A stretch of DNA of 64,000 bases from an uncultured Oscillospiraceae bacterium (GTDB lineage Bacteria > Bacillota > Clostridia > Oscillospirales > Oscillospiraceae). A model generated the notes under the pieces. It did no database searches, was not told where the DNA came from, and worked only from the letters and a program-made list of their open reading frames with translations. A program made the translations under genes and the position numbers. Below, piece after piece: positions 35,231-43,568 of the stretch. The stretch is taken from assembly GCA_934659425.1 (NCBI GenBank), contig CAKUHU010000001.1:406342-470341 (forward strand), written 5' to 3'. The first letter of the stretch is position 1; each line of letters starts with the position of its first letter.

Positions 35231-35644
35231 ATGGTGAGAGTGATCATGGGGGTCAAGGGAACCGGCAAGACCAAGCAGATGATCGAGCTCATTAATGCCG
35301 CGGCGAAGAGCGAGAGCGGCAGTGTGGTCTGCATTGAATATGCTTCTAAGTTGACCTACGATATTCATTATCAAATTCGCCTGGTGGAGGCGAAAGAGTA
35401 TGCCATTCAAAATTTTGATATGCTCAAGGGATTCATCAGCGGTCTCCACGCGGGTAATTACGATATTACACATGTGTTTATTGAGAGCTTGACTAAGCTG
35501 GTAGGGGTCCAGGCGGAGGATGGCTCTGTGGAGCGCTTCTTAGACTGGCTCAACGACTTTAGCGAGAAGAATGGAATCAAGTTTACCATCACGATCAGTG
35601 CGGATGCTTCTCTGGCCTCTGAAGGCGTGAAGAAATATTTTTAA
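35231..35644 (+). CDS. P-loop ATP-binding protein of unknown role (137 aa)
   Basis: 137 residues from the ATG at 35231 after AAGGAG. Walker A 'VIMGVKGTGKTKQMIELINA' at the very N-terminus; 'ITHVFIESLTKLVG' is at a Walker-B-like position but with Glu-Ser instead of Asp-Glu. It ends 'FTITISADASLASEGVKKYF'. This is a minimal RecA-like fold. It follows pgi but has its own leader; a TATAAT lies at about 35174. Conserved-looking, function unknown. Confidence 0.75.
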   Translation: MVRVIMGVKGTGKTKQMIELINAAAKSESGSVVCIEYASKLTYDIHYQIRLVEAKEYAIQNFDMLKGFISGLHAGNYDITHVFIESLTKLVGVQAEDGSVERFLDWLNDFSEKNGIKFTITISADASLASEGVKKYF

Positions 35645-35721
35645 GTACATAGGGAAGAATTGGGCGCTTTGTGTGAACGGTGTCCTGTCAAGCGGATCGA
35701 GACAACAAGGAAAAGTTATAG

Positions 35722-35755
35722 AAGGACGGACACCGGATGGTGTCCGTCCTTTTAT
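35722..35755 (+). terminator. rho-independent terminator after the P-loop gene
   Basis: AAGGACGGACACC / GGTGTCCGTCCTT closed by GGAT, followed by TTT. It lies about 80 bases beyond the stop codon. The rest of 35645-35876 holds no gene. Confidence 0.85.
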
Positions 35756-35876
35756 ACGCGGGGAGATGTCAGCGGCGGTAGGTTTTCCTGCAGAGAGCAG
35801 AGCTGCCCATTCCGGCGTGCCGGACGCATCCAAATGGCATATTTGCACCAGGCTTGAGTTCCCCGTGACCGAAAAG

Positions 35877-37121
35877 TCAAAACTTCTCTATGGTACCCAG
35901 GAAGAGGGGAATATTCTGGTTTAGATCCACAATGGCATAGATGAATGGACGGTTTAAAGTGAGAATGACCAAGCTGTCGGGGGGAAGGGCTGACTTGGTG
36001 TCCATATCTACCGCTGTGACTGCAGCGGCCTCCGTGCCTTTTTCGTTGACCTGCAGTGCGGTCTTGTGGATGACATCGCCGATATAGAGGGGGCCTGCCT
36101 GGGTGGTGCCCATGGCAGAAAAGTCAGCACTTGGAGTAAAGGCCTCAGACAGTCCCAGGTCAGAGAGAACCTCTTTTAAAGAGGCAGACCAATCTACCTG
36201 GAATTTAGGCATGGTCAGCTTCACCTGTGTTTTTGTCCGGGCTTCCAGCAGGGCGGAGATGGTGGAAGCATCCCAGGAGGCGAGGCAGTCGGTGAGGGAA
36301 GTACCTTCATTTGGGAGTATGAGCAGCAGACCCAGCTGTCCATCGTCATAGGGCAAGAGCACCCCCGGGCCTCCGTCCGATGGAATATACTCCTCCTGCC
36401 GGGTGCCGTTGTTCATCCCGGGGACTTGGCTGCTTGTGCCGTCTTCTGCGGTAAAGGGCATGGTCCACTGAGAATGGGGCTCGGGAAAGGGCTGGGCAAA
36501 CTGGTTTTTCAGGTAGACAGCGTTGATAAGGGCGAGCGCCGCGTCAGAGTCAAACTGGTCGATTACGGAGGGGATGAGTCCGTGGGTGGCCTCGCTGACC
36601 CAGGCGTTTACCGCACTTGCCGTTTTGGAATCTTGCAGGTCGGCATGATAGAGCTGGGCCTGATAGGTGTCTGCACAGCGCAGGATGAAGTCATCCTTCA
36701 AGGTTAAGTCCGGATCGGCCCACAGGCTGTTGACAAGGGTAGCCTGGGAGGAGCCGCCCAGGGCGGCATAGCTGGACAGAAAAGCGGCACACAGGCTGTT
36801 GAGCGTGTCCCGATCCTGCCCCAAAAGAGCTTCAAATTCGGAAAGGGTGTCCCCGGAAGCCCCGTTGGCGGTCATCCCCAAGGCCAAAGTCACCGATAAG
36901 GGAGATACCAGGGTATTTTTCCCCTCCTCCCGGCAGGTGCGCAGCAGTTCCAAGCCGAAAGCGCGATAGCCGCCGGCCCCTTCCGATAAGAGGGAGGAAG
37001 TCTCCTCCACAGGGGAGGGGGAGCCCTCTGGAACAGTGATGGGCTGAATGCGGCTGGAGGCGGTGCACCCCGCTGCCAGGGAGAGGCAGAGCAGCAGGGG
37101 GAGGAGACGAAGCTTTTTCAT
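35877..37121 (-). CDS. serpin-family protease inhibitor, lipoprotein
   Basis: 414 residues from the ATG at 37121 (AAGGAG ribosome site). Signal peptide with lipobox 'LAAGC', so it should be anchored outside the membrane. The serpin core covers about 50-414: 'NTLVSPLSVTLALGMTANGA', 'LINAVYLKNQFAQPF' and the C-terminal 'RPFIYAIVDLNQNIPLFLGT'. The hinge 'EKGTEAAAVTAVDMDTKSAL' has the small residues at P15-P9 needed for loop insertion, so it should be inhibitory. Counting 17 residues from the hinge Glu gives P1 = Lys, P1' = Ser, suggesting a trypsin-like target. It faces away from the DivIVA-like gene. Confidence 0.92.
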   Translation of the reverse strand: MKKLRLLPLLLCLSLAAGCTASSRIQPITVPEGSPSPVEETSSLLSEGAGGYRAFGLELLRTCREEGKNTLVSPLSVTLALGMTANGASGDTLSEFEALLGQDRDTLNSLCAAFLSSYAALGGSSQATLVNSLWADPDLTLKDDFILRCADTYQAQLYHADLQDSKTASAVNAWVSEATHGLIPSVIDQFDSDAALALINAVYLKNQFAQPFPEPHSQWTMPFTAEDGTSSQVPGMNNGTRQEEYIPSDGGPGVLLPYDDGQLGLLLILPNEGTSLTDCLASWDASTISALLEARTKTQVKLTMPKFQVDWSASLKEVLSDLGLSEAFTPSADFSAMGTTQAGPLYIGDVIHKTALQVNEKGTEAAAVTAVDMDTKSALPPDSLVILTLNRPFIYAIVDLNQNIPLFLGTIEKF

Positions 37122-37198
37122 GAAAAGCACTCCTTTCTGTCGACCGTTTTATTCATTAGACGCAGTGGTTGGAAAAAAGTTCCCCAAGTCTTTGCTGG

Positions 37199-37227
37199 TT
37201 GCCACAGGTCGAAAAATGTGGTATGAT
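37199..37227 (+). promoter_or_regulatory. sigma-A promoter of the DivIVA-like gene
   Basis: TTGCCA (37199-37204), 17 bases, TATGAT (37222-37227), 36 bases before the start. Confidence 0.55.
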
Positions 37228-37263
37228 AGCATATCGAATGATAGATAAAGGGGGTCAACCTCT

Positions 37264-37950
37264 ATGAATGAGACAGAGATCCAATTCCGCACAGCGGCCT
37301 TTGGCGGATTTCAGAAACAGGATGTTTTGACCTATCTGGAAAACAGTGCGCGGGAGCATGCGGAAGAGGTGGCTGCCCTTCAGAAGAAGCTGTCAGATGA
37401 ACGGGCGGCCGCGGCGGAAGGGGAGAAGGAACGCGGCGAGCTGGAAAGCCGTTTGTCGGCGCTGAAGGAAGAGAATCAACGGTTGGCGGCGGACCTGACA
37501 GAACGGGAAGCAGCGCTGTCTCAACTGGCCGGCCACCGGGATGAGCTGGAGCGCCGGATCGGTGAGCTCCAGGCAAGGGTGGGGAAATTGGATCCCGCTG
37601 CCGCCGCCTATGAGAGCATCAAGGACCGCACAGCCAGTATTGAGCTGGAGGCTCACGGGCGGGCCAGAGCCATTGAGATGAGGGCCTATGAAAAGGTAAA
37701 AAAGTCCCGTACTCAGATGATGGAATGGTTCAGCAAGATGCAGGCCTCCTATGACCAGATGCATATGGATTTCGACGGGGCTTTGGCCCGCATAGTCCAA
37801 GAGTTGGACCAGGCGCGCCAGAACTTGGGAGAGCTTTCCCAGCAGCTTTTCAGCCATGATGAGGCGTGGGAGGCGTTGAAGAGCCAGGTGGAGAGCCTGG
37901 AGGGACCTCAGCCGCCCCAGCCGCTCCCACTGGAGGAAGAAGAGAAATGA
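37264..37950 (+). CDS. DivIVA-like coiled-coil protein
   Basis: 228 residues. The N-terminus 'IQFRTAAFGGFQKQDVLTYL' resembles the DivIVA/GpsB membrane-curvature motif. Residues 25-110 are a continuous coiled coil rich in Glu, Arg and Leu; a second helical region follows 'GRARAIEMRAYEKVKKSRTQ', and the tail is acidic and Pro-rich. Likely a cytosolic scaffold at the pole or septum. Its stop overlaps the fumarase-beta start (ATGA), an odd partner. Confidence 0.75.
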   Translation: MNETEIQFRTAAFGGFQKQDVLTYLENSAREHAEEVAALQKKLSDERAAAAEGEKERGELESRLSALKEENQRLAADLTEREAALSQLAGHRDELERRIGELQARVGKLDPAAAAYESIKDRTASIELEAHGRARAIEMRAYEKVKKSRTQMMEWFSKMQASYDQMHMDFDGALARIVQELDQARQNLGELSQQLFSHDEAWEALKSQVESLEGPQPPQPLPLEEEEK

Positions 37951-38510
37951 GCATCCAACGGCTGCATTTGCGCTCTGATGAGCTGAGAAGAAAGATCCCC
38001 GAATTGAAAATTGGGGACCAGGTGCTCTTGTCGGGGGTCATCTATACCGCCCGGGATGCCGCCCACAAGCGCTTTTTTGAACTTTTAGACAGGGGCGAGC
38101 CGCTGCCCATCGACATTCAGGATGCGGTCATTTACTATGCCGGCCCCACCCCCGCCCAGCAGGGCATGGCAGTGGGGGCCTGCGGTCCCACCACTTCTGG
38201 ACGTATGGATGCCTTTGCTCCGCGGCTTTTGGATCTGGGCCTTGCGGCGATGATCGGAAAGGGCGAGCGGGACAGGGGCGTCATAGATGCCATCGTACGA
38301 AATCAAGCGGCCTATTTTGCGGCTGTCGGCGGGGCGGGCGCTTTGATCGCCGCCTGTATCCGGTCGGCTCAAGTGGTGGCCTTCGATGATCTGGGCTGTG
38401 AGTCGGTGAAGCGAATGGAGGTTGTGGATCTTCCCCTGACTGTCGCCATTGATGCATCAGGGGCGAATCTCTATGAGATCGGGAAAGCCCAATATCAGAA
38501 AAAGGGATAA
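37947..38510 (+). CDS. fumarate hydratase C-terminal (beta) subunit, class I Fe-S type
   Basis: 187 residues. The beta domain of two-subunit class I fumarase/tartrate dehydratase: 'LSGVIYTARDAAHKRFFELL', 'DAVIYYAGPTPAQQGMAVGA', 'CGPTTSGRMDAFAPRLLDLG', 'MIGKGERDRGVIDAI' and 'AYFAAVGGAGALIAACIRSA'. The Fe-S cluster and much of the active site lie in the alpha subunit, which is not in this window. Start ATG at 37947 overlaps the previous stop. Possibly it pairs with an alpha subunit elsewhere. Confidence 0.88.
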   Translation: MSIQRLHLRSDELRRKIPELKIGDQVLLSGVIYTARDAAHKRFFELLDRGEPLPIDIQDAVIYYAGPTPAQQGMAVGACGPTTSGRMDAFAPRLLDLGLAAMIGKGERDRGVIDAIVRNQAAYFAAVGGAGALIAACIRSAQVVAFDDLGCESVKRMEVVDLPLTVAIDASGANLYEIGKAQYQKKG

Positions 38511-38518
38511 GGGAAAGA

Positions 38519-38556
38519 AATAGCCGGAGGAATTCATTTCCTCCGGCTATTTTTAT
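38519..38556. terminator. rho-independent terminator after the fumarase-beta gene
   Basis: AATAGCCGGAGGAA / TTTCCTCCGGCTATT around TTCA, followed by Ts. Confidence 0.9.
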
Positions 38557-38650
38557 CAAACAACTGGTCGATATCCGGCCTTGAGATGGGCGGCGGGCTT
38601 CAGAGGCATCGGATATATCCTGGGCATCGGCGTTATCTTTTGCTCTTTGC

Positions 38651-40438
38651 TCAAAGAGGGGGTTCGACTGCGATCAGAGGGTCATAATATTTGGCTTTGG
38701 CCTCGGCAAACATTTGCTCAAACTCTGGATTATGACCATGGTGGAGCTCATAGGTATAGGCGTGGGTATCCGTCCGAACCAGATCCCCTTTGGGGGCGGT
38801 CTGATGGAGGATGCCGATGGCGATGTTGGAGCAGTGGTCAGAGATGCGCTCCAAATTGATGAGCAGCTCTAAAAATTGGGTGCCCAATTCCACGGTACAA
38901 GAGCCGGACTTGAGACGCTCGATATGGCGGACCCGCAGATCATCCCGCATCAAATCGACGACCTCTTCCAGCGGCTCTACCTGAAGGGAGAGCTCATAAG
39001 AACGGTTTTGGTAGCAATCCAAAGCTTTCTCGATGGCTTCGTCTACCGCACTGGTAAGGGCGGATAACTCCCGCTTGGCGATGGCGGAGAAAATGATGCC
39101 CTTGTCGTGGAGCGCGGTGGCACATTCCGCCAGGTTGACAGAATAATCGCCGATTCGCTCAAAATCAGAGAGGGTGTGGAGAAGCTCAGATATTTTGGCA
39201 CTCTCCGGCGGAGTGAGTGCCCGGTCGGTCAGTTTTACCAGATAATTGTCCAGAGCATTCTCCATTTTGTCCAAGGAGTCCTCTGTACTGTTGAGTCGCT
39301 CCAGCTTTTTCGGATCATAGTGCTCCAGCAGCCCCACGGCGATGCGATAATTCTCCAGAGCGTAGGTGCCCATTTGAATCACAGCCTCGTGGGCCCGCTC
39401 CAAGGCGAGAGACGGGGAGGACAGGAAGCGCTCATCCAGCAAAGAGACATCTTGAAGCTCGGTTTCACCGGGGACCAGCCGTTCTACCAGCTTGACCAGC
39501 AACTTGCGGAAGGGGAGGAGCAGGAGGGTACAGGTGACGTTGAAAAGCAGGTGGAAGTTGGCCACACTTCCCATGTCCATAATATCTCCCCAGAAGGAGA
39601 AATGGAACAGGGTGTTTCCGGCGTAGAGGATTACCAGGAAGAACACGGAGCCAAAGACATTGAAAAACAGGTGGATGAGGGCAGTGCGTTTGGCGTTTTT
39701 ACTGGCTCCTGCGCTGGAGAGAAGGGCGGTCAGCGTGGTGCCAATATTTTGCCCCAGGATGAGGGAGATGGCGGTATTAAACCGGACCACTCCCGTGGTA
39801 CTGAGCGCCTGAAGGATACCAGTGAACGCGGTGGAGCTTTGTAGGAGTGCGGTAATGGCTGCGCCCACCGCCATACCCAAAACGGGGTTGGAAAAAGCGG
39901 TGAAGAGACTCTGGAGCCAAGGCTCGTTCTCCAGGGGGGCTACAGCAGTGGTCATGGTGTTCATGCCGATGAACAAAATGCCTGTGCCGAGGAGGATCTG
40001 ACCCAGGTTTTTCTTTTTTCCGCCCTTGATGAACATATAAAAAATGATGCCCACCAGCGCCAAAATAGGCCCCAAAACGGAGGGCTGGAGCAGAAACAGG
40101 AAGGGATTATCTCCGGAGACGCTGGCCAGGCGGAGGATCTGAGCGGTGATGGTGGTACCGATATTGGCCCCCATGATAATACCGACGGTCTGCTCCAACT
40201 TCATGATGCCGGCATTGACGAAGCCCACGCACATGACGGTGGTGGTGGCCGAGCTGTGGATGATAGCGGTAACCAAGGCGCCCAAAAGGACCCCCTTGAA
40301 AACGTTATCGGTGAGCCGTTCCAGAATGCTTTCCAACCGGCCGTTGGAGAACTGAGCCAGGCCGTCGGTCATCGTAGACATTCCGAAGAGGAACAGTGCA
40401 ATGGCACCTAACATGGAGATCACATTTGAAATATCCAA
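38651..40438 (-). CDS. Na/Pi cotransporter family protein with PhoU-like tail
   Basis: 595 residues. N-terminal NptA-type membrane domain with two inverted halves, each with a Gln/Ser-rich motif: 'VTAIIHSSATTTVMCVGFVN' and 'ITALLQSSTAFTGILQALST'. After about residue 330 comes a helical PhoU-like domain ('LNSTEDSLDKMENALDNYLV', 'DFERIGDYSVNLAE'). It takes up phosphate with sodium. The best start is a TTG at 40438 behind GGGAGGG; earlier ATGs add a hydrophilic leader out of keeping with the family. Monocistronic. Confidence 0.9.
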   Translation of the reverse strand: MDISNVISMLGAIALFLFGMSTMTDGLAQFSNGRLESILERLTDNVFKGVLLGALVTAIIHSSATTTVMCVGFVNAGIMKLEQTVGIIMGANIGTTITAQILRLASVSGDNPFLFLLQPSVLGPILALVGIIFYMFIKGGKKKNLGQILLGTGILFIGMNTMTTAVAPLENEPWLQSLFTAFSNPVLGMAVGAAITALLQSSTAFTGILQALSTTGVVRFNTAISLILGQNIGTTLTALLSSAGASKNAKRTALIHLFFNVFGSVFFLVILYAGNTLFHFSFWGDIMDMGSVANFHLLFNVTCTLLLLPFRKLLVKLVERLVPGETELQDVSLLDERFLSSPSLALERAHEAVIQMGTYALENYRIAVGLLEHYDPKKLERLNSTEDSLDKMENALDNYLVKLTDRALTPPESAKISELLHTLSDFERIGDYSVNLAECATALHDKGIIFSAIAKRELSALTSAVDEAIEKALDCYQNRSYELSLQVEPLEEVVDLMRDDLRVRHIERLKSGSCTVELGTQFLELLINLERISDHCSNIAIGILHQTAPKGDLVRTDTHAYTYELHHGHNPEFEQMFAEAKAKYYDPLIAVEPPL

Positions 40439-40635
40439 AAGCAGACCCTCCCAATAAAAAATCGAGGCTGCATGCGATTTGTGTCGATACCTGATTTCAT
40501 TATATATGGTCAAAATGGATTCGTAAACCGGAGAAAAGAGGAGAAAATCAAAAATCTACATTTTGGACAAAAATAGCGGGAAAGTTGCCGAGTTTTTGGG
40601 GAACAGGCGAATATACTGGAGAGGAAAAACGGTGC
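40439..40635. other. intergenic stretch, nothing seen
   Basis: About 200 bases between the Na/Pi gene start and the fusion gene end. Apart from the leader of the Na/Pi gene I see no frame, RNA or repeat worth naming. Confidence 0.5.
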
Positions 40636-41769
40636 TTAAATGTCCTTTTGCAGCAGATCCAGGGGGATACGGGCCCCCGGGGCCTGACCGATTTTCACAA
40701 AGCCATAGCGCTTGTAAAACCGCTGAGCGATGGCGTTGTCGGGGGCACAGCGGAGTCGCAGGCATTTGCGGCCCATTGTCCGGTATGTGCAGACAGCCTG
40801 TCCGATGAGCTGTACGCCGATCCCCCGGTGGCGGAAGGGAGATTTGAGGTAGACAAAGGGGACATAGCCGACCCCCTCCCGGGCCCCTTGAAGGGTGGCC
40901 AATTGAAGAATGCCGATGGTCTGATCTTCCAGCATGACCCGCTGTACAGCCCGGGGATCCCAGAGCCATTGCTCCCTGGCCTCGCCCAGGAAGCCGGGAC
41001 CGTCAAAGTTCAGCAGCGAGCCGTGAATGTCGATCCAAGCATCTTTTCGGGCCTCAGAATAGATGGAGGCGTCCCGCGCCATGTCCAAGGACTGGAACCA
41101 GACCTGGGGCAGGCGGCCATTCTCCATGGCTGACCGCTGGCGGGCCACGGTGGCGATCTCCTCCGGCAGATGAGAGGCGTCATTTTCATAGACGATGCGG
41201 AACTTGTCGCCCTTCACTTCATAGCAGGAGACCCCGGTATTTTCACAGTGCCCCAGCTCAGTGGTCTCGCAGGGGTGCTTTCCCCGCAGGGAGGACTGAA
41301 GGCAGCGGATAGTGGTGCCATGGGAGAAAAGAGCAATGGCCTGTCCGGGATGGTGTGCGGTAATGCGAAAGAAGTTGGCGGTGATCCGCTCGGTCACCTG
41401 CTGGAAGGTCTCGCCTCCCTCCGGGGCCCAGTCTGGGGAACAGGTGACAAAGAGCTTTTTTTGGTCGGGGTGATGGTAGTCCAGATCGCCGAAGGTGGAG
41501 TCCTCATAAATGCCCATGCCGATCTCTTTAATTCCGGGTTCAATATGCAGCTTCAGCCCTTTGGAGCGAATCACTGCTTGGGCAGTCACCTGAGTGCGCT
41601 GCAGGTCGCTGGCGTATACAGCGTCGATGGGAACGTTGTGAAACCGGTGTTCCAAGGCGGCAATCTGCCTCTTTCCATTTTCGGTGATGCGGCTGTCATA
41701 CCAGCCGTGGATCCGCCGGTAGAGGTTTCCCTCCGCCTCTGCGTGCCGGATGAGATAGATTCGGGTCAT
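40636..41769 (-). CDS. fused histidine phosphatase and GNAT acetyltransferase
   Basis: 377 residues in two domains. Residues 1-205: histidine phosphatase with the 'LIRHAEAEGN' catalytic motif, Arg in 'DLQRTQVTAQAVI', the 'EIGMGIYE' Glu, and 'IALFSHGTTIRCL' second His. Residues about 225-377: GNAT domain, with the acetyl-CoA loop 'FRHRGIGVQLIGQAV' and C-terminal 'CAPDNAIAQRFYKRYGFVKI'. Both active sites look intact. It lies after the pyr genes on the same strand with a 45-base gap. Substrates are unknown; the fusion suggests two steps on one small molecule or a modification switch. Confidence 0.88.
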   Translation of the reverse strand: MTRIYLIRHAEAEGNLYRRIHGWYDSRITENGKRQIAALEHRFHNVPIDAVYASDLQRTQVTAQAVIRSKGLKLHIEPGIKEIGMGIYEDSTFGDLDYHHPDQKKLFVTCSPDWAPEGGETFQQVTERITANFFRITAHHPGQAIALFSHGTTIRCLQSSLRGKHPCETTELGHCENTGVSCYEVKGDKFRIVYENDASHLPEEIATVARQRSAMENGRLPQVWFQSLDMARDASIYSEARKDAWIDIHGSLLNFDGPGFLGEAREQWLWDPRAVQRVMLEDQTIGILQLATLQGAREGVGYVPFVYLKSPFRHRGIGVQLIGQAVCTYRTMGRKCLRLRCAPDNAIAQRFYKRYGFVKIGQAPGARIPLDLLQKDI

Positions 41770-41814
41770 GAGCTCAGGTTCCTCTCTTGGATAGTATGAA
41801 TATATACAGGCCGT

Positions 41815-42726
41815 TTACCAGGGCAAGACCGCTCCGGTAAGTTGGGTGATACGAAGGAGCCCCTGGCGATCACAGATGGCCTCCAATTCCTCCAATACCC
41901 GGATGGGCGCGATGGGATCGGAAAAAGAAGCTGCGCCCACGGCGACCGCACTGGCACCCGCCAGCATCATCTGGGCGGCGTCGGCGCCGGAAGAGATCCC
42001 GCCCATGCCCAAAAGGGGGATCTGGACGGCGTTGTGGACCTCCCAGACCATCCGCACAGCGATGGGCAGCACAGCGGGGCCGGAGAGACCGCCAGTGTTC
42101 ATCTTCAGGATGGGACGGCGGCTGTTCACATCAATGACCATGCCCCGGATAGTATTGATGAGGGAGATGGCATCCGCCCCTGCCCCCTCCACAGCCCGGG
42201 CGATCTCCGTAATGTCGGTGACGTTTGGGGAGAGCTTCACCATGACCGGGACAGAGGAATGGGCTTTGGCCATCTGGGTGACCTCGGCGGCCAACTCAGG
42301 CCGGGTACCGTAGGCCAGCCCTCCCGCTTTCACATTGGGACAGGAGATATTGACCTCGATCATATCCACCCCGGCACTGGAGAGCTTTTCGCACATCTCA
42401 CCGTACTCCTCCGGGGTATTACCGGATATGTTGGCGATGATGACCAAATTGTGCCGCTTGAGCTGAGGAAGCTCATAGCGGATGAAGGCATCTACGCCAG
42501 GATTCTGCAGCCCCACCGAGTTGAGCATCCCCATGGGCGTCTCAGCAATGCGGGGCGAGGGGTTCCCATTCCTGGGCAGGGGAGTCAGTCCCTTGACGCT
42601 GATCGCCCCAAGCCGGTCAATGTCAAAAAATTCTCCATACTCCCGTCCAAATCCAAACGTGCCAGAGGCCACGGTGACGGGGTTTTTCAGCTCTACCCCC
42701 GCCAGCTTCACCTGCATGTCAGCCAT
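41815..42726 (-). CDS. pyrD: dihydroorotate dehydrogenase B, catalytic subunit
   Basis: 303 residues from the ATG at 42726 after GGAGG. FMN-containing subunit of the NAD-dependent DHODH that oxidises dihydroorotate to orotate. Motifs: 'LKNPVTVASGTFGFGREYGE', 'SVKGLTPLPRNGNPSPRIAE', 'GMLNSVGLQNPG', 'VNISCPNVKAGG' (catalytic Cys) and 'MGGISSGADAAQMMLAGASA'. It overlaps pyrK by eight bases; both are needed for the active complex. Confidence 0.96.
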   Translation of the reverse strand: MADMQVKLAGVELKNPVTVASGTFGFGREYGEFFDIDRLGAISVKGLTPLPRNGNPSPRIAETPMGMLNSVGLQNPGVDAFIRYELPQLKRHNLVIIANISGNTPEEYGEMCEKLSSAGVDMIEVNISCPNVKAGGLAYGTRPELAAEVTQMAKAHSSVPVMVKLSPNVTDITEIARAVEGAGADAISLINTIRGMVIDVNSRRPILKMNTGGLSGPAVLPIAVRMVWEVHNAVQIPLLGMGGISSGADAAQMMLAGASAVAVGAASFSDPIAPIRVLEELEAICDRQGLLRITQLTGAVLPW

Positions 42727-43495
42727 TCCAGTCCACCTCCGAAGCCCTAAAAATGGGGCCATCCTTGCATACGTGCTTCATACTGCCGTTTGCCATGGGG
42801 ACGGCGCAGCCCAGGCAGGCGCCTACTCCGCAGGCCATCCGCTCCTCCAAGGAGACCTGGCAGGGGACATCATACTGTGCGGCCAGGGCAGAGACCGCCT
42901 TAAGCATGGGCCTTGGCCCGCAGCATAGGACAGCGTCATAAGTGTTAGACTGCAGGAGCGCTTCCATGGGGCCGGTAACGAAGCCCTTCTCTCCCGCACT
43001 GCCATCCTCTGTTGTGATGGACAGATTGGGACAGCGGGCTTGGAACTCGTCTTGGAGAAGAACATGGGGGGCATCCCGAAAGCCCAGGACAGCGTCACAA
43101 TTCCCAGGGGCATATTGGGCGCAGCCAAGCAGGGGCGGGACCCCGATGCCGCCGCCCACCAACAGGTAGCGCCCCGTGGGCTCCATGGAAAAACCATTGC
43201 CCAAAAACCCCAGCAGATCCACTTGATCGCCGAGCCGCCGCCGGGCGAGCCAGGCAGTCCCCTCTCCCCGGATTTCAAAGACCAAGCGCAGTAAAACACC
43301 GGGCTTGTCCGCGGAATAGGAGCAGACCGAGATGGGCCGACGCAACAGGCGGGAGTGGCCGCATTTGACATGGACAAACTGGCCGGGGCTGCGGAAGGAG
43401 GGATAGATCGAATGATCCATCTCCAAAGTCATAGACCAGGCAAAGGAGTTCACGTGAATCATTTCAGCCACAGTGGCTAAGGTTTGAATGGGCAT
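42719..43495 (-). CDS. pyrK: dihydroorotate dehydrogenase B, electron-transfer subunit
   Basis: 258 residues. FAD and [2Fe-2S] subunit that passes electrons from PyrD to NAD. FAD site 'RRPISVCSYSADKPGVLLRL', NAD region 'RYLLVGGGIGVPPLLGCAQY' and the cluster cysteines 'MACGVGACLGCAVP...HVCKDGP' near the C-terminus. The start follows GGAGG. Overlaps pyrD, so translation is coupled. Confidence 0.95.
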   Translation of the reverse strand: MPIQTLATVAEMIHVNSFAWSMTLEMDHSIYPSFRSPGQFVHVKCGHSRLLRRPISVCSYSADKPGVLLRLVFEIRGEGTAWLARRRLGDQVDLLGFLGNGFSMEPTGRYLLVGGGIGVPPLLGCAQYAPGNCDAVLGFRDAPHVLLQDEFQARCPNLSITTEDGSAGEKGFVTGPMEALLQSNTYDAVLCCGPRPMLKAVSALAAQYDVPCQVSLEERMACGVGACLGCAVPMANGSMKHVCKDGPIFRASEVDWNG

Positions 43496-43568
43496 GGGGG
43501 ACCTCCAATCAGGGCACGGCGGGGAGCGGCCCGGCTTTCCGATTCAACGGAATATTTTCCAGTGGAAT

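Noticed and set aside
33742..35334. 530-residue minus-strand frame opposite pgi
   Set aside because: Longest shadow in the window; pgi on the plus strand has all family motifs and a good ribosome site.
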